From a virus: a stretch of 40,276 bases of DNA. The position numbers were made by a program, and so were the translations under genes. The notes beneath the pieces are model-generated. The model searched no databases and was not told the origin of the DNA. It was given only the letters and a program-made list of their open reading frames with translations. Location of the stretch: IMG/VR virus record IMGVR_UViG_3300005825_000039, positions 1 to 40,276 of that record; one strand, written 5' to 3'. This document shows positions 25,531 to 32,865 of this stretch, piece by piece. How positions within the stretch are numbered: position 1 is the first letter of the stretch; every line of letters begins with the position of its first letter.

Positions 25531-27132
25531 TCAAATTACACGCTTGTCAATGCCAGTGTAGTCCAACTCCCTATTCCAGTCATTCCCTGGTCTACGCCCG
25601 CTCTGGTGCGCTTCCTGGGCCCTCCGCCGGCCCTCATCGAGACCGGTGGTCGCCGTCTCCATATCGGCGCAGGCGTAGACGACTGCGTCCCCCCGGTCGG
25701 GAGAGCGCCCGAGCCTGTCCGCTCTGGCTAGTTCCTCCTTCGCCTCGACCTGGATGGCTCCGTACTTCCCAGCCATCACCAGCTTGTAGCGTGGGGCGGT
25801 CAGCTCAGCCAGGGTCTGGTCGTCAGGGTGGAGCGCGATGGCGTACTCCGACGCGGGGTCAAGCCGCTCCCGCATGGTCCAGTACCAGTAGGCCCGCTTG
25901 TTCTTGAACCGGAAGCGCCCGGTGCGGTCGAGGAGGGCAGTCCCCTCGGCACCGTTTAAACCTTCCACCATCACCCCGAGGAGGTCGAGGTGGTCCACCA
26001 CCGAGGAGCCGATTCCTATCACATCCACGTTTGCCTTGGCACCGCGGCGCAGGTTCTGCACCACCAACGCAGCCCCAGCTGGGCCGTTCGGGACCATCTT
26101 CCCGGGGAAGGCCTTCACTTCATCGAGCCAGTTCCCGTGCCGCGCAACAATCACGAACTCGTCCTTGCCGCCCCTGCTCGGGTCCACCCCGAGCGCGTCC
26201 ATCTCGCCCTTGTCGCCTTCCTTGCGTGGCTCCCACCGTTCCATCGCGGCCTCGACCCACGCAGTTGGTATCACTTGGTACTCGTGGTCCTCCACCCCGG
26301 CGTTGAAGTCGCCATCGAGCATCTGCGACCTGAGCGGCTCAGGGAGCGACTGCAGCTGGGCCCGGTACCCTGAGCGCAGGAGGAATGGGTTGTCCTCGAC
26401 ATGACTCGGGATGAAGGTCCTGGACTTCGGGACAATCAGCTCCTCCTTGCCGCCCTCACTGTGCAGGAAGGGGGCGCCGCTCTCCAGCTCCACATCCGCT
26501 TTCCCGAGGGTGGCGAAGTACCGCAGCTCCCCTGGCGCCGCCGGGTTCGGATGCCGGCGGTCAAGCCAGGGCGCCCAGTACTGGACCACCCACCGCTCCT
26601 CGGGTCGCGTTGGTGGGTTGCCTGCACAGACCACCCGCTTTCGCTGCTTCGGGTTCACCGAGCGAAGCCAGCCCATCAAGAACCTGAACTGGTCCGCGGT
26701 GAAGTGGCATATTTCATCGAAGCCGATGAGGTCGTGAGGGCGGCCCTGATACTTCCTCTCGTCGCCTACGTTGGGGCATGAGCCCAGCTCAATCTGCCGG
26801 TAAGGTTGAGGCCTGAATATCTTCTCAGAGCCGTTGTAGCAGTCCCGGGGCACCAGCTCCAGATAGCGGTCGATGATGCCCTGGAGCTGGGTCGCCTCCC
26901 GCCGGAACACGATGCTCTTGCTATGCTCGCTGAGGCTCAAGCCCACCAGGAGGTCAGTCTTGCCGCCACCGGCGGAGCCCCCATAGAAGATGATGTCTGC
27001 CTTCGATTCCCAGGCCGCGGTTTGCGGCCCCGGAAGCGGGACCCAGGCTCCTGTCTGTTTAAACAGCAGCTCCTGCTCCTCCCGGGACAGCGCAGCCACC
27101 AGCTGCTCCATCTGCTGTAGTGCGCTACTCAC
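25531..27132 (-). CDS. terL: Terminase large subunit
   Basis: 533 residues, an ATP-driven packaging motor with nuclease. Walker A GGSAGGGKTD at residues 51-60; Walker B DLIGFDE with catalytic D139-E140; coupling motif 'VCAGNPP' near 168-174. The C-terminal RNase H-like nuclease has a first Asp in GVDPSRGG (D317), a second in VDVIGIGS (D370) and a late 'SPDRGDAVVYACAD' segment. The start overlaps the coiled-coil ORF by eight bases. Octamer sites: 25954 (G-L-N) and 27057 (F-K). Immediately followed by the tRNA-like RNA and portal. Confidence 0.95.
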   Translation of the reverse strand: MSSALQQMEQLVAALSREEQELLFKQTGAWVPLPGPQTAAWESKADIIFYGGSAGGGKTDLLVGLSLSEHSKSIVFRREATQLQGIIDRYLELVPRDCYNGSEKIFRPQPYRQIELGSCPNVGDERKYQGRPHDLIGFDEICHFTADQFRFLMGWLRSVNPKQRKRVVCAGNPPTRPEERWVVQYWAPWLDRRHPNPAAPGELRYFATLGKADVELESGAPFLHSEGGKEELIVPKSRTFIPSHVEDNPFLLRSGYRAQLQSLPEPLRSQMLDGDFNAGVEDHEYQVIPTAWVEAAMERWEPRKEGDKGEMDALGVDPSRGGKDEFVIVARHGNWLDEVKAFPGKMVPNGPAGAALVVQNLRRGAKANVDVIGIGSSVVDHLDLLGVMVEGLNGAEGTALLDRTGRFRFKNKRAYWYWTMRERLDPASEYAIALHPDDQTLAELTAPRYKLVMAGKYGAIQVEAKEELARADRLGRSPDRGDAVVYACADMETATTGLDEGRRRAQEAHQSGRRPGNDWNRELDYTGIDKRVI

Positions 27133-27313
27133 TCGCCCCCTCCCTCATCATCCGTTTCAGTATCAAGCCCGCCACCTCCGCCCTCAGCAGCTTGTGCTTC
27201 AGCCCCCGCACCTGCTCCCGGAGCAGCTCGTTCTGCTGTGCCAGGATAGCCACCCGCTGCGCGAGGTTGCGCTTCTCTTCCTGGAGCAGGGCGTACTCGA
27301 CTTCTGTTCTCAC
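27125..27313 (-). CDS. Short coiled-coil protein overlapping terL
   Basis: 62 residues (GTG start at 27313, GGAG six bases upstream), almost entirely heptad-like (VEYALLQEEKRNLAQRVAIL, QNELLREQVRGLKHKLLRAE), followed by a basic tail. The stop overlaps the terL start by eight bases, so it is probably coupled to terminase. It is nested out of frame within the end of the zinc-ribbon frame. A dimerising terminase accessory factor is conceivable but unproven. Confidence 0.5.
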   Translation of the reverse strand: MRTEVEYALLQEEKRNLAQRVAILAQQNELLREQVRGLKHKLLRAEVAGLILKRMMREGASE

Positions 27314-27524
27314 CCTTCGCTCCAGCGGTTCTCCTCGGTGCCTTGGGCACCCTCACTCTGGTGTCGAGGTCGTACCGATGCCCGCACCCCAGGCACAGGA
27401 TATTCAGCCGGAACAGCTCAGGGAAGATTCGTTTGGGGTGCTCCCTGGAGAGGCAGCCGGGGCACAGCGCATAGCTGTAGCGAGCGCTGTGCGTCCGGCC
27501 GCCGAACCGGAAGCCGCTGCTCAA
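27129..27524 (-). CDS. Zinc-ribbon protein upstream of terL
   Basis: About 131 residues if it starts at TTG 27524, which overlaps the previous stop (TTGA). The N-terminal half has a four-cysteine ribbon: CPGC, then 19 residues, then CLGC, within 'YSYALCPGCLSREH...LNILCLGCGHRYDL'. The rest (Arg/Gly/Ala rich) looks like an out-of-frame reading of the coiled-coil ORF. The real product may therefore end early, or a +1 frameshift near 27320-27350 could join the ribbon to the coiled coil. Start and end are both uncertain; the Cys pairs are the real evidence. No RNA polymerase, helicase or terminase signature accompanies the ribbon. Confidence 0.45.
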   Translation of the reverse strand: MSSGFRFGGRTHSARYSYALCPGCLSREHPKRIFPELFRLNILCLGCGHRYDLDTRVRVPKAPRRTAGAKGENRSRVRPAPGREAQPRAAGGYPGTAERAAPGAGAGAEAQAAEGGGGGLDTETDDEGGGE

Positions 27525-27985
27525 GCTGGCGGCGATGGCGGCGACGGCTCCCGCTTCGGGAACCAGTGAGTGGCCTGATGCGGAGGCACCGCGGCCGGGG
27601 AGCAGATGACCCTCACTACCTGGGTCTCCCTGAGTCCTGGGGGCTCTTCCCTGAGCGGGAGGAGCCACCAGCACCAGCCGTCCTTGTCAGTCTCATGCGG
27701 CTCTGGCTCTCTGTGGAACCTCGGGACCCACAGGTCCTGCGCCGGCAGCTCCTGGTAGTTCGCCTCGAAGTAGCGCTTCGAGACCAGCCACTGGTCCGTG
27801 GGCGCGTCCCGGTTGACCGCAATCATGTCGCCCGGTTGGAGGTTCTTCATGTCTGCATCGGTCACTGTGATGCCCTCCAGGAACTCCCCCGGCACGTAGG
27901 GCCGCATCAGGGTCGTGCCGCTCCGGGCGTAGGGTTTGAACCCCTGGTTCATCAGGTACGTTCGGATGTCGTCGTGGTCGTTCAT
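27521..27985 (-). CDS. Hypothetical protein of the late operon
   Basis: 154 residues from ATG 27985 (AGGAGG seven bases upstream; ATGA overlap with the preceding stop). N-terminal part MNDHDDIRTYLMNQGFKPYA then 'VPGEFLEGITVTDADMKNLQPGDMIAVNRD', a small beta domain with the turn pattern 'LQPGDMIAVN'. The end is Trp/Pro rich (WCWWLLPLREEPPG). I do not recognise the family. Position suggests an early member of the packaging/late unit. Confidence 0.55.
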   Translation of the reverse strand: MNDHDDIRTYLMNQGFKPYARSGTTLMRPYVPGEFLEGITVTDADMKNLQPGDMIAVNRDAPTDQWLVSKRYFEANYQELPAQDLWVPRFHREPEPHETDKDGWCWWLLPLREEPPGLRETQVVRVICSPAAVPPHQATHWFPKREPSPPSPPA

Positions 27986-28530
27986 ATCGAATCCTCCTGC
28001 CATGGCTCTGCCTGCCTCACCTGCGGAGCGGGCTGTCTGTCCCTCGTTGTGAACCTCGCGATGAGGGTGGTGAGTTCAACCAGGAACCTGTGGGTCTCCT
28101 GCCTCTCCTGCTCCCTCAGCCTCTGCCAGAGAGCGCCCGAGTTCCGGTAGCTCTCGACCTTCTCCCGCAGCTCCACCAGCTCTGCGTCCCGCGCCTGCAA
28201 CTCGTGCTGCAGCATCTCCACCTTCTCAGTGGCTCGCAGGGGCGGGTCCACGGCGCTGGAGAGTGCGACCGAGGCGAGGGCGACCCCCACATCACCCTCG
28301 TCCAGGAGCACCGTGCCCCGGGTGGACTCGATGGTGCCGGGGCCGTTCCCGTCGAGCGTGGCCTCGCCCTCCTCCTCCTCCGCGTCCAGCGCCTCCGCCA
28401 AACGCCGGCCCAAGAACTCGACCTCCTCGGTCCAATGCCCCCGAGCCATCACCGCCCGCTGGTGCTCCTTTCGCAGCCGCGTCAGCTCGCTGTCCAGCCC
28501 CCTGTCCATCTCTCTATCGGTGGTGTCCAT
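27982..28530 (-). CDS. Coiled-coil hypothetical protein, first gene of the late operon
   Basis: 182 residues. Two charged helical segments (about 1-52 and 100-160: 'KVEMLQHELQARDAELVELREKVESYR', 'LREQERQETHRFLVELTTLI') are separated by an acidic Gly-rich linker. No known motif. ATG 28530 lies 24 bp left of a terminator hairpin with GGAG close upstream, leaving no room for a promoter. It overlaps the next gene (ATGA). A packaging-module accessory or small-terminase-like helical protein cannot be excluded. Confidence 0.55.
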   Translation of the reverse strand: MDTTDREMDRGLDSELTRLRKEHQRAVMARGHWTEEVEFLGRRLAEALDAEEEEGEATLDGNGPGTIESTRGTVLLDEGDVGVALASVALSSAVDPPLRATEKVEMLQHELQARDAELVELREKVESYRNSGALWQRLREQERQETHRFLVELTTLIARFTTRDRQPAPQVRQAEPWQEDSI

Positions 28531-28553
28531 CTCCAGCCCTCCATAAAGCGAAA

Positions 28554-28571
28554 GGGGAGCCTAAGCTCCCC
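28554..28571 (-). terminator. Rho-independent terminator between small early genes and late operon
   Basis: Perfect 7-bp GC-rich stem (GGGGAGC / GCTCCCC) with a 4-nt loop. On the minus strand it is followed by TTTCGCTTT, a U-rich tract. It lies 13 bp after the stop of the 66-codon gene at 28584 and 24 bp before the start at 28530. The plus-strand side lacks a T-tract, so it acts leftward. Confidence 0.8.
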
Positions 28572-28583
28572 GATGCGCCAGTG

Positions 28584-28784
28584 TCAATCCGGGTAATCGT
28601 ACTCCTCGGGGTGCGGCTGGGGCGGACCCTCGTAGAAGGGATTCGCGTGCCACACGTCCCGGTCAGTCAGTACCCAGGCGAGGTCGGGCCGGTTGGCGCC
28701 CAACTCCCGAGCCTCGGCCGCATCCCACTCGGCCTCGGTGCTGCACCGAAACTCACGTTCCTCGATTTCCTGCACGTTCCACAT
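28584..28784 (-). CDS. Small acidic hypothetical protein
   Basis: 66 residues (MWNVQEIEEREFRCSTEAEWDAAEARELGANRPD...), acidic, with a Pro/Tyr-rich end (PPQPHPEEYDYPD). ATG 28784 lies three bases from the previous stop. Third gene behind the strong minus-strand promoter and last before the terminator. No recognisable motif; acidic DNA-mimic or host-takeover peptides are common in such early positions, but nothing specific supports that here. Confidence 0.6.
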   Translation of the reverse strand: MWNVQEIEEREFRCSTEAEWDAAEARELGANRPDLAWVLTDRDVWHANPFYEGPPQPHPEEYDYPD

Positions 28785-28787
28785 GGC

Positions 28788-28988
28788 TCAGCCCTCCGTT
28801 CTGACTTCGATGAAAGCCGGGGCCGGCGACAGCTTCGCCGCGATATCCCCGAGCCGGCCCAGGGAGTCGTTGGGCTCACTCGCGGTGAGCGTGTCCACCA
28901 GCTCCTCCCCCGCCCACTTTGTAACCGTGAGGACCGCGTGGTCCGGGTGGATGACTACGAACGCCCGAGTCTCAGTAATGGTCTTCAT
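28788..28988 (-). CDS. Small hypothetical protein
   Basis: 66 residues with alternating beta pattern (MKTITETRAFVVIHPDHAVLTVTKWAGEELVDTL) and a short helical end. Tightly spaced between two other small genes (three bases on each side), second in the unit driven by the promoter at 29262-29290. Start preceded by GAGGGCTGAGCC. No known family. Confidence 0.6.
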   Translation of the reverse strand: MKTITETRAFVVIHPDHAVLTVTKWAGEELVDTLTASEPNDSLGRLGDIAAKLSPAPAFIEVRTEG

Positions 28989-28991
28989 GGC

Positions 28992-29216
28992 TCAGCCCTC
29001 CAGGTTGAATTGATTGCGGATGAAGCGCTGCATCCCGAGCACCGTCTTGCCGCTGAAGTTGGCACTCGCCATCGCGAGGCAGGCGGCGTTCTGCTGCGGG
29101 TCGATGTCCATATCCTTCGCGAACTGGTCCACCTCGGACAGCAGCATCAGGTCGCCCGAGAGCGCGTCGTGAAGCAGAGTGTTCTTCTTGATGAACTGGA
29201 TGGTGCTGGTGTTCAT
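28992..29216 (-). CDS. Small hypothetical protein, first of the leftward early unit
   Basis: 74 residues (MNTSTIQFIKKNTLLHDALS...MASANFSGKTVLGMQRFIRNQFNLEG), mixed helical. Its leader carries the conserved early-gene cassette: promoter, an 'TCCTCGTTGRCAGC' word, the octamer GTTTAAAC (29238), then ACACCGAGG before ATG. The same leader occurs on the plus strand before 35234 and, in part, before 37418. Likely an early host-interaction protein by position only. Confidence 0.6.
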   Translation of the reverse strand: MNTSTIQFIKKNTLLHDALSGDLMLLSEVDQFAKDMDIDPQQNAACLAMASANFSGKTVLGMQRFIRNQFNLEG

Positions 29217-29261
29217 GGTGGTGGCCTCGGTGTCTCTGTTTAAACGCTGTCAACGAGGAGG

Positions 29262-29290
29262 AGTATAGGAGCCTGATACGTTCGCGTCAA
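29262..29290 (-). promoter_or_regulatory. Sigma70-type early promoter with embedded operator
   Basis: Minus strand: -35 TTGACG (29285-29290), 17-bp spacer, -10 TATACT (29262-29267). The -35 and spacer contain the operator-like 16-mer TGACGCGAACGTATCA, matching the plus-strand early promoters. This is the best -10 of the set. It drives the three small genes leftward and, by read-through, possibly the late operon. The octamer GTTTAAAC lies at 29238-29245 in the transcribed leader. Confidence 0.85.
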
Positions 29291-29301
29291 CGCTCAGAAC
29301 A

Positions 29302-29727
29302 TTAACTTTTGTCCATGTTCAGGAAGTCGGGGACCTCGGGTTCCGCCGGCTCCAGCTCTCCCTCCACCGTCACGCCCTGGGAGCGAAGCAGGAACAGCAT
29401 CCTCGCGGCCAGCTCGGTCCTGTTCATCTCAGGCGCCAGCCGCTCTCCATCGGCCCCTGTGACCTCCACAGCTTTCAGGTCAGGCAAGACCTTGCCGAGG
29501 AGCTTGAAGCGGGCCTGGAGCGCGCTGGAGAGGCTGGAGACCCGCACTGCGTCAAGCGGCACCGACTCCCCACCGCTGGGCTCCTCCCCCCGCTCCAGCC
29601 GGCGGATGGTGTCCACGATTCCCTCCACCAGCCAGACACCGTTGATGCGGCCACGAATCTCATCCCGGGTCGCCGCCACCAGCTTCTGCCGCTCACTCGG
29701 GGTAAGCGCAAGTTTTTTCTCCGCCAC
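29302..29727 (-). CDS. Possible terminase small subunit
   Basis: 141 residues from GTG 29727 (AGGAG nine bases upstream). The N-terminus is helical with 'LTPSERQKLVAATRDEIRGRINGVWLVEGIVDTIRRLE', and the centre 'LSSALQARFKLLGKVLPDLKAVEVTG' resembles the helical segment of small terminases and related DUF proteins in podovirus-like phages. It ends with an acidic tail. It is separated from terL by about 2 kb, so this is tentative; a replication-associated protein is possible since the candidate origin is directly upstream. Confidence 0.45.
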   Translation of the reverse strand: MAEKKLALTPSERQKLVAATRDEIRGRINGVWLVEGIVDTIRRLERGEEPSGGESVPLDAVRVSSLSSALQARFKLLGKVLPDLKAVEVTGADGERLAPEMNRTELAARMLFLLRSQGVTVEGELEPAEPEVPDFLNMDKS

Positions 29728-29752
29728 CGTAGTTACTCCTGAAATTGTTCCG

Positions 29753-29976
29753 TTTGTGACAGTGTGACAGTGTGACAGTGAATCCCAAGTCGCTATAGCG
29801 TAAATGAGAGAACACCTTCTAATTCCTACACACTATCCTCTCCTCATGTGGACTACATATTCACTGTCACACTGTCACAAAAGTACTCGAATCCCCACTA
29901 CTTCAGCAGAATCAAGGGCTTAAAATTCTGCTACTTGTGACAGTGTTACCGTCACGTCACTGTCACGCACTGTCAC
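29753..29976. other. Candidate replication origin: GTGACAGT iterons in an AT-rich gap
   Basis: The longest gap in this arm (29728-29977). Three tandem GTGACAGT copies at 29756-29779, two inverted copies (ACTGTCAC) at 29863-29878, then one direct (29937) and two inverted (29959, 29969). A perfect 20-bp inverted repeat joins 29764-29783 to 29859-29878. Between them the DNA is AT-rich and contains the palindrome CGCTATAGCG (29791-29800); a hairpin AGCAGAAT/ATTCTGCT sits at 29905-29932. It abuts the 3' end of the SF3 helicase gene. Iterons, inverted symmetry, AT richness and neighbouring initiator-type genes fit an origin; a transcription regulator array is the alternative. Confidence 0.65.
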
Positions 29977-29977
29977 G

Positions 29978-32059
29978 TCAGAGCTGCCTCTCCAATTCTC
30001 TCCGCACATCCGCAGCCCCCGCAGTCTCCCACTGGATTGGATTTCGGAGTATCCGCGACCTCACTGTGCCCCACTCCCCTCCTAGATTCAGCCGCAGCTG
30101 CGGCAACCCCAGCTCCGTGAGTGCCATCCCGAGCGCTCTCCTCGCTCCCATTCCACCGAAGAGCCGTTTCGTGTCGTACCCGAGGAATGCCTGCTCGACC
30201 ATCTCAGTCGTCACCACATCCCGTGCGAGCTGACCCTCGCGTCGTTCAATCATCCCCCTCAGGAGCGTGCTCAGCTCGCTCTTGCTGTCTTCCCGCACAT
30301 CCGAGTGCCAGCAGGTGCGGGGTGGCGGCGCCCCCGGCTTGAAGTGGCTCAAGTCGCGTCTCAGGAGGTATCCCATGACCGCACGGTCGCCCCCTCCGTC
30401 GACCCACTGGTGGATGCCCCTCCAGTAGCGCACCCAGGGCTCGCTCGTGCGCTCCGCCTCACTGAAGCTCCTCCTGGCCCACATCATGAAGTAGCGGCGG
30501 TCGTGCTCGCTCACGTAGAGCGGGACGCTGTCGTTCGTGGTCAGCACCAGCTGCACCACGTTCGGTGCGTGGTAGGGCGCGAGCCCCTTCGGATGGATGC
30601 TGATGTCCTTCGGGGGCGCCGCGCAGAGCGGCTTCAGCTGGTTCTCGATGTCGCGTGCCTCACGCCGGCCACCGACCTGGGCCTCCTGCACGATGAGGAG
30701 CTTCTTGCCGGCGAGCCAGTCACTGAAGCCGGTGAGCAGGAGGTCCGCGGGGATGTCGCCCGTGTTGCCGAGCCCCACCGCTCTCCTGATGGGCTCCAGG
30801 ATGGTGTCCTTGCCCACACCCGGCATCCCTCCCATCACGATTGCGTGGTTCACCTTCAGGTGCGGGTGCTGCAGCAGGAACGCCATGTAGTCGAGGAAGT
30901 GCTCGACCTCCGCCGGCTCGAACTGCGCGACATCACGCAGCAGCTGCAGCCAGGGCTCCGCATCCCACTCTTCGTGCGGCGTCAGCTCTGTGGGGAACCA
31001 TGTGTTTAAACATCGTCTCCCGCCATGCCAGACCTCGCCCCCGCCCTCCCCCGCACCGGGCCAGTAGGTGAGCGAATCGAAGCGCTCGATGCCGCCATCC
31101 TCGAACGCTTCCTTGTAGCGGTCCTGCTCGCCCACATTGAATGACGCCCTGAAAGCTTCACGCTTGAGCAGCTGCCTCGCTCTGCGGTCGTAGACCCTGT
31201 CCAGTCCGATGATGTAGGCGAAGCGCTCACGCAAGCTCAGGGGGCTCCTCTCGCCCTCCAGCCGGGCCCGCTCACCCTTGAGGATGGTGCCCATCCGTTT
31301 CATCTCGGACCTGATAGCCGACACGGTGAGGCCGCTCACGTCCTTCAGCTGCGCGATGAGGCTCTCCTGCCAGAGCGGGTCCATCTCCAGGAGGTACGGT
31401 ATCTCCGCCCGAGCTGCCTCCACATCATGCGGCGGGAGCCGTGCGATGCGGGCCTGGAGCGCATCCGGTGTGATGAGCACCTCCAGCTCGGATATCGGTT
31501 TGAGGTCCTTAACCGGTTTGACAAGCCCCATCGACTCCAGGCTGCAGTGCTGCCCGTTCAGCTTGAGGAAGCTGGGTGTCTCCCGCTTCACTGGCAGCAG
31601 CATCGCGAGCGTCTTTGCCCTCGCCGCCTGCCGCTCCTCCATGGACTGCTTCGCCGGGAGCACGCAGTAACGCCACAGCCACAGCTCGGGGTCGCCCCTC
31701 CCGGCCCCACGGTGCTCCTCCGCTGCGTCAACGCAGTACCCGGAGTGCATCAGTATCGCGAGCACCGTGGTGGGGTCGTACCGCTTGAGGAGGCTGAGCG
31801 AGATGCCGTAGATGGCCGAGCTGCGGTCGTCACCGTAGCCGCCTGCATCGCCATCGTTGTAGAAGGCTCGCTGCTTGTCGTTTAAACCGAGGTACCAGCT
31901 CTCGGGGGCGTCGACCGTCTCCCACTCCGGGACCTCCACGCTGCGGTCAACCGTGCTCCGGTTCTTGCACCACTCCCGCAGCTCCGCCTCCAGCTCGGGA
32001 GGCATCTGGTACACCTTGAACGGGACCGGGTGCGCCAGGGTGTAGTAGATGTCACTCAT
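29978..32059 (-). CDS. SF3-type replicative helicase (DUF5906/D5-like)
   Basis: 693 residues. The N-terminal part (about 70-150, 'DDRSSAIYGISLSLLKRYDPTTVLAILMHSGYCV') resembles the PriCT-type segment that follows Prim-Pol domains. The helicase core has Walker A GGMPGVGKDT (residues 410-419), a Walker B-like LLIVQEAQ, and a sensor/Arg-finger region 'VLTTNDSVPLYVSEHDRRYFMMW'. The C-terminus is winged-helix-like. The Prim-Pol domain usually fused to this helicase is encoded separately just upstream. Start behind GGGAGGAG inside a 20-codon ORF. Octamers at 31004 (C-L-N) and 31880 (G-L-N). Confidence 0.9.
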   Translation of the reverse strand: MSDIYYTLAHPVPFKVYQMPPELEAELREWCKNRSTVDRSVEVPEWETVDAPESWYLGLNDKQRAFYNDGDAGGYGDDRSSAIYGISLSLLKRYDPTTVLAILMHSGYCVDAAEEHRGAGRGDPELWLWRYCVLPAKQSMEERQAARAKTLAMLLPVKRETPSFLKLNGQHCSLESMGLVKPVKDLKPISELEVLITPDALQARIARLPPHDVEAARAEIPYLLEMDPLWQESLIAQLKDVSGLTVSAIRSEMKRMGTILKGERARLEGERSPLSLRERFAYIIGLDRVYDRRARQLLKREAFRASFNVGEQDRYKEAFEDGGIERFDSLTYWPGAGEGGGEVWHGGRRCLNTWFPTELTPHEEWDAEPWLQLLRDVAQFEPAEVEHFLDYMAFLLQHPHLKVNHAIVMGGMPGVGKDTILEPIRRAVGLGNTGDIPADLLLTGFSDWLAGKKLLIVQEAQVGGRREARDIENQLKPLCAAPPKDISIHPKGLAPYHAPNVVQLVLTTNDSVPLYVSEHDRRYFMMWARRSFSEAERTSEPWVRYWRGIHQWVDGGGDRAVMGYLLRRDLSHFKPGAPPPRTCWHSDVREDSKSELSTLLRGMIERREGQLARDVVTTEMVEQAFLGYDTKRLFGGMGARRALGMALTELGLPQLRLNLGGEWGTVRSRILRNPIQWETAGAADVRRELERQL

Positions 32060-32114
32060 CAGGCGACTCCTCCCATGGGAAGGGGCATGGCTTCAGGACC
32101 GCTGAGCTGCTCAT
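32052..32114 (-). CDS. Tiny 20-codon ORF bridging two genes
   Basis: MSSSAVLKPCPFPWEESPDE. ATG 32114 overlaps the stop of the 66-codon gene (ATGA), its 3' end overlaps the helicase start by eight bases, and its last codons contain the helicase ribosome binding site. It may exist only to couple translation. 'LKPCPF' matches the start of the Lar-type zinc ribbon (usually KPCPFCG), but the remaining cysteines are absent. Confidence 0.35.
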   Translation of the reverse strand: MSSSAVLKPCPFPWEESPDE

Positions 32115-32311
32115 AGCTGCTCTCCTTCCTCGAAGCCTCGGGCTATCAGCACATCGTCGTTCGTCATCGGAACCCATTTCGTGCCAGTGACACGGGCGAA
32201 CCACTTCCCCCCGTACTTCCGAGCCTCCCAGATATGCCACTCACCTCCGTACCTGACCATGGCGTAGCGTTTCGGCCTGAGGCCCAGCAGCCTCCTCCAG
32301 AGCCAGTTCAT
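32111..32311 (-). CDS. Small basic Trp-rich hypothetical protein
   Basis: 66 residues: MNWLWRRLLGLRPKRYAMVRYGGEWHIWEARKYGGKWFARV..., basic and Trp/Tyr rich, with a beta pattern after an amphipathic N-terminus. ATG 32311 overlaps the Prim-Pol stop (ATGA), so it is part of the replication operon. It could bind nucleic acid or membrane, but no family is recognised. Confidence 0.55.
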   Translation of the reverse strand: MNWLWRRLLGLRPKRYAMVRYGGEWHIWEARKYGGKWFARVTGTKWVPMTNDDVLIARGFEEGEQL

Positions 32312-32820
32312 CGCCCGGTTACCGTGTATTCGCCGGCACCCTCTATCCGCGAGGGGGGCACGAGCACGTATGCGTTGTCGTTCTGGATGTCGAGACAGCC
32401 CATCGCGCTATGAGTGGTCGGGAAGCCCTCCAGGTACCGCATGTAGATGTGCTTCCCACCGGAGGGCGTGACCACCTCACAGAGGAACCCATCTACCTGC
32501 GGCGCCATCGCGCCGATGATGCGCTCGAAGAACAACACACCATCCGCCTCCCGCTGCTCCTGGGTCTTCACGTCGAGGTCGATGACGGTGAGGTTGCTCC
32601 CCTTGCCGGTCGCGATGGCGACATTGCTCCCAGGGTGCGCCCGGAACATGGAGAGCAACTCATCGAGGTCGCTGGTCGCCCGTTCCTTCCAGGCGAAGCC
32701 TGGGTAGGGAACCTTCGAGCGGGGGTAGATGGGAAAGCACCGAAAGCCATTGCTGGAGTAGAGCGCGAGCCAATACTCCAGTGCCTGTTGATAGGCCTGT
32801 TCTGTTTCTGTAGCATCCAT
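32308..32820 (-). CDS. Stand-alone Prim-Pol (bifunctional DNA primase/polymerase domain)
   Basis: 170 residues from ATG 32820 (GGAG seven bases upstream). It carries the AEP Prim-Pol signature: N-terminal 'ALEYWLALYSSNGFRCFPIYPRSKVPYPGFAWKE', 'GSNVAIATGKGSNLTVIDLDVK' with the metal-binding DLD motif, 'TPSGGKHIYMR' (SGGxH), and 'LDIQNDNAYVLVPPSRI'. Synthesises primers for the adjacent SF3 helicase. Unlike the common fused protein, it ends after the catalytic domain and is followed by two small ORFs before the helicase gene. Confidence 0.9.
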   Translation of the reverse strand: MDATETEQAYQQALEYWLALYSSNGFRCFPIYPRSKVPYPGFAWKERATSDLDELLSMFRAHPGSNVAIATGKGSNLTVIDLDVKTQEQREADGVLFFERIIGAMAPQVDGFLCEVVTPSGGKHIYMRYLEGFPTTHSAMGCLDIQNDNAYVLVPPSRIEGAGEYTVTGR

Positions 32821-32865
32821 GTTGCCACTCCTCAGTGGTCGTTTGTTGCCATTTTCGCTCCCTTC

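Noticed and set aside
32052-32114. Functional Lar-type antirestriction protein
   Set aside because: Only LKPCPF is shared; the ORF has 20 codons and lacks the remaining zinc ligands.
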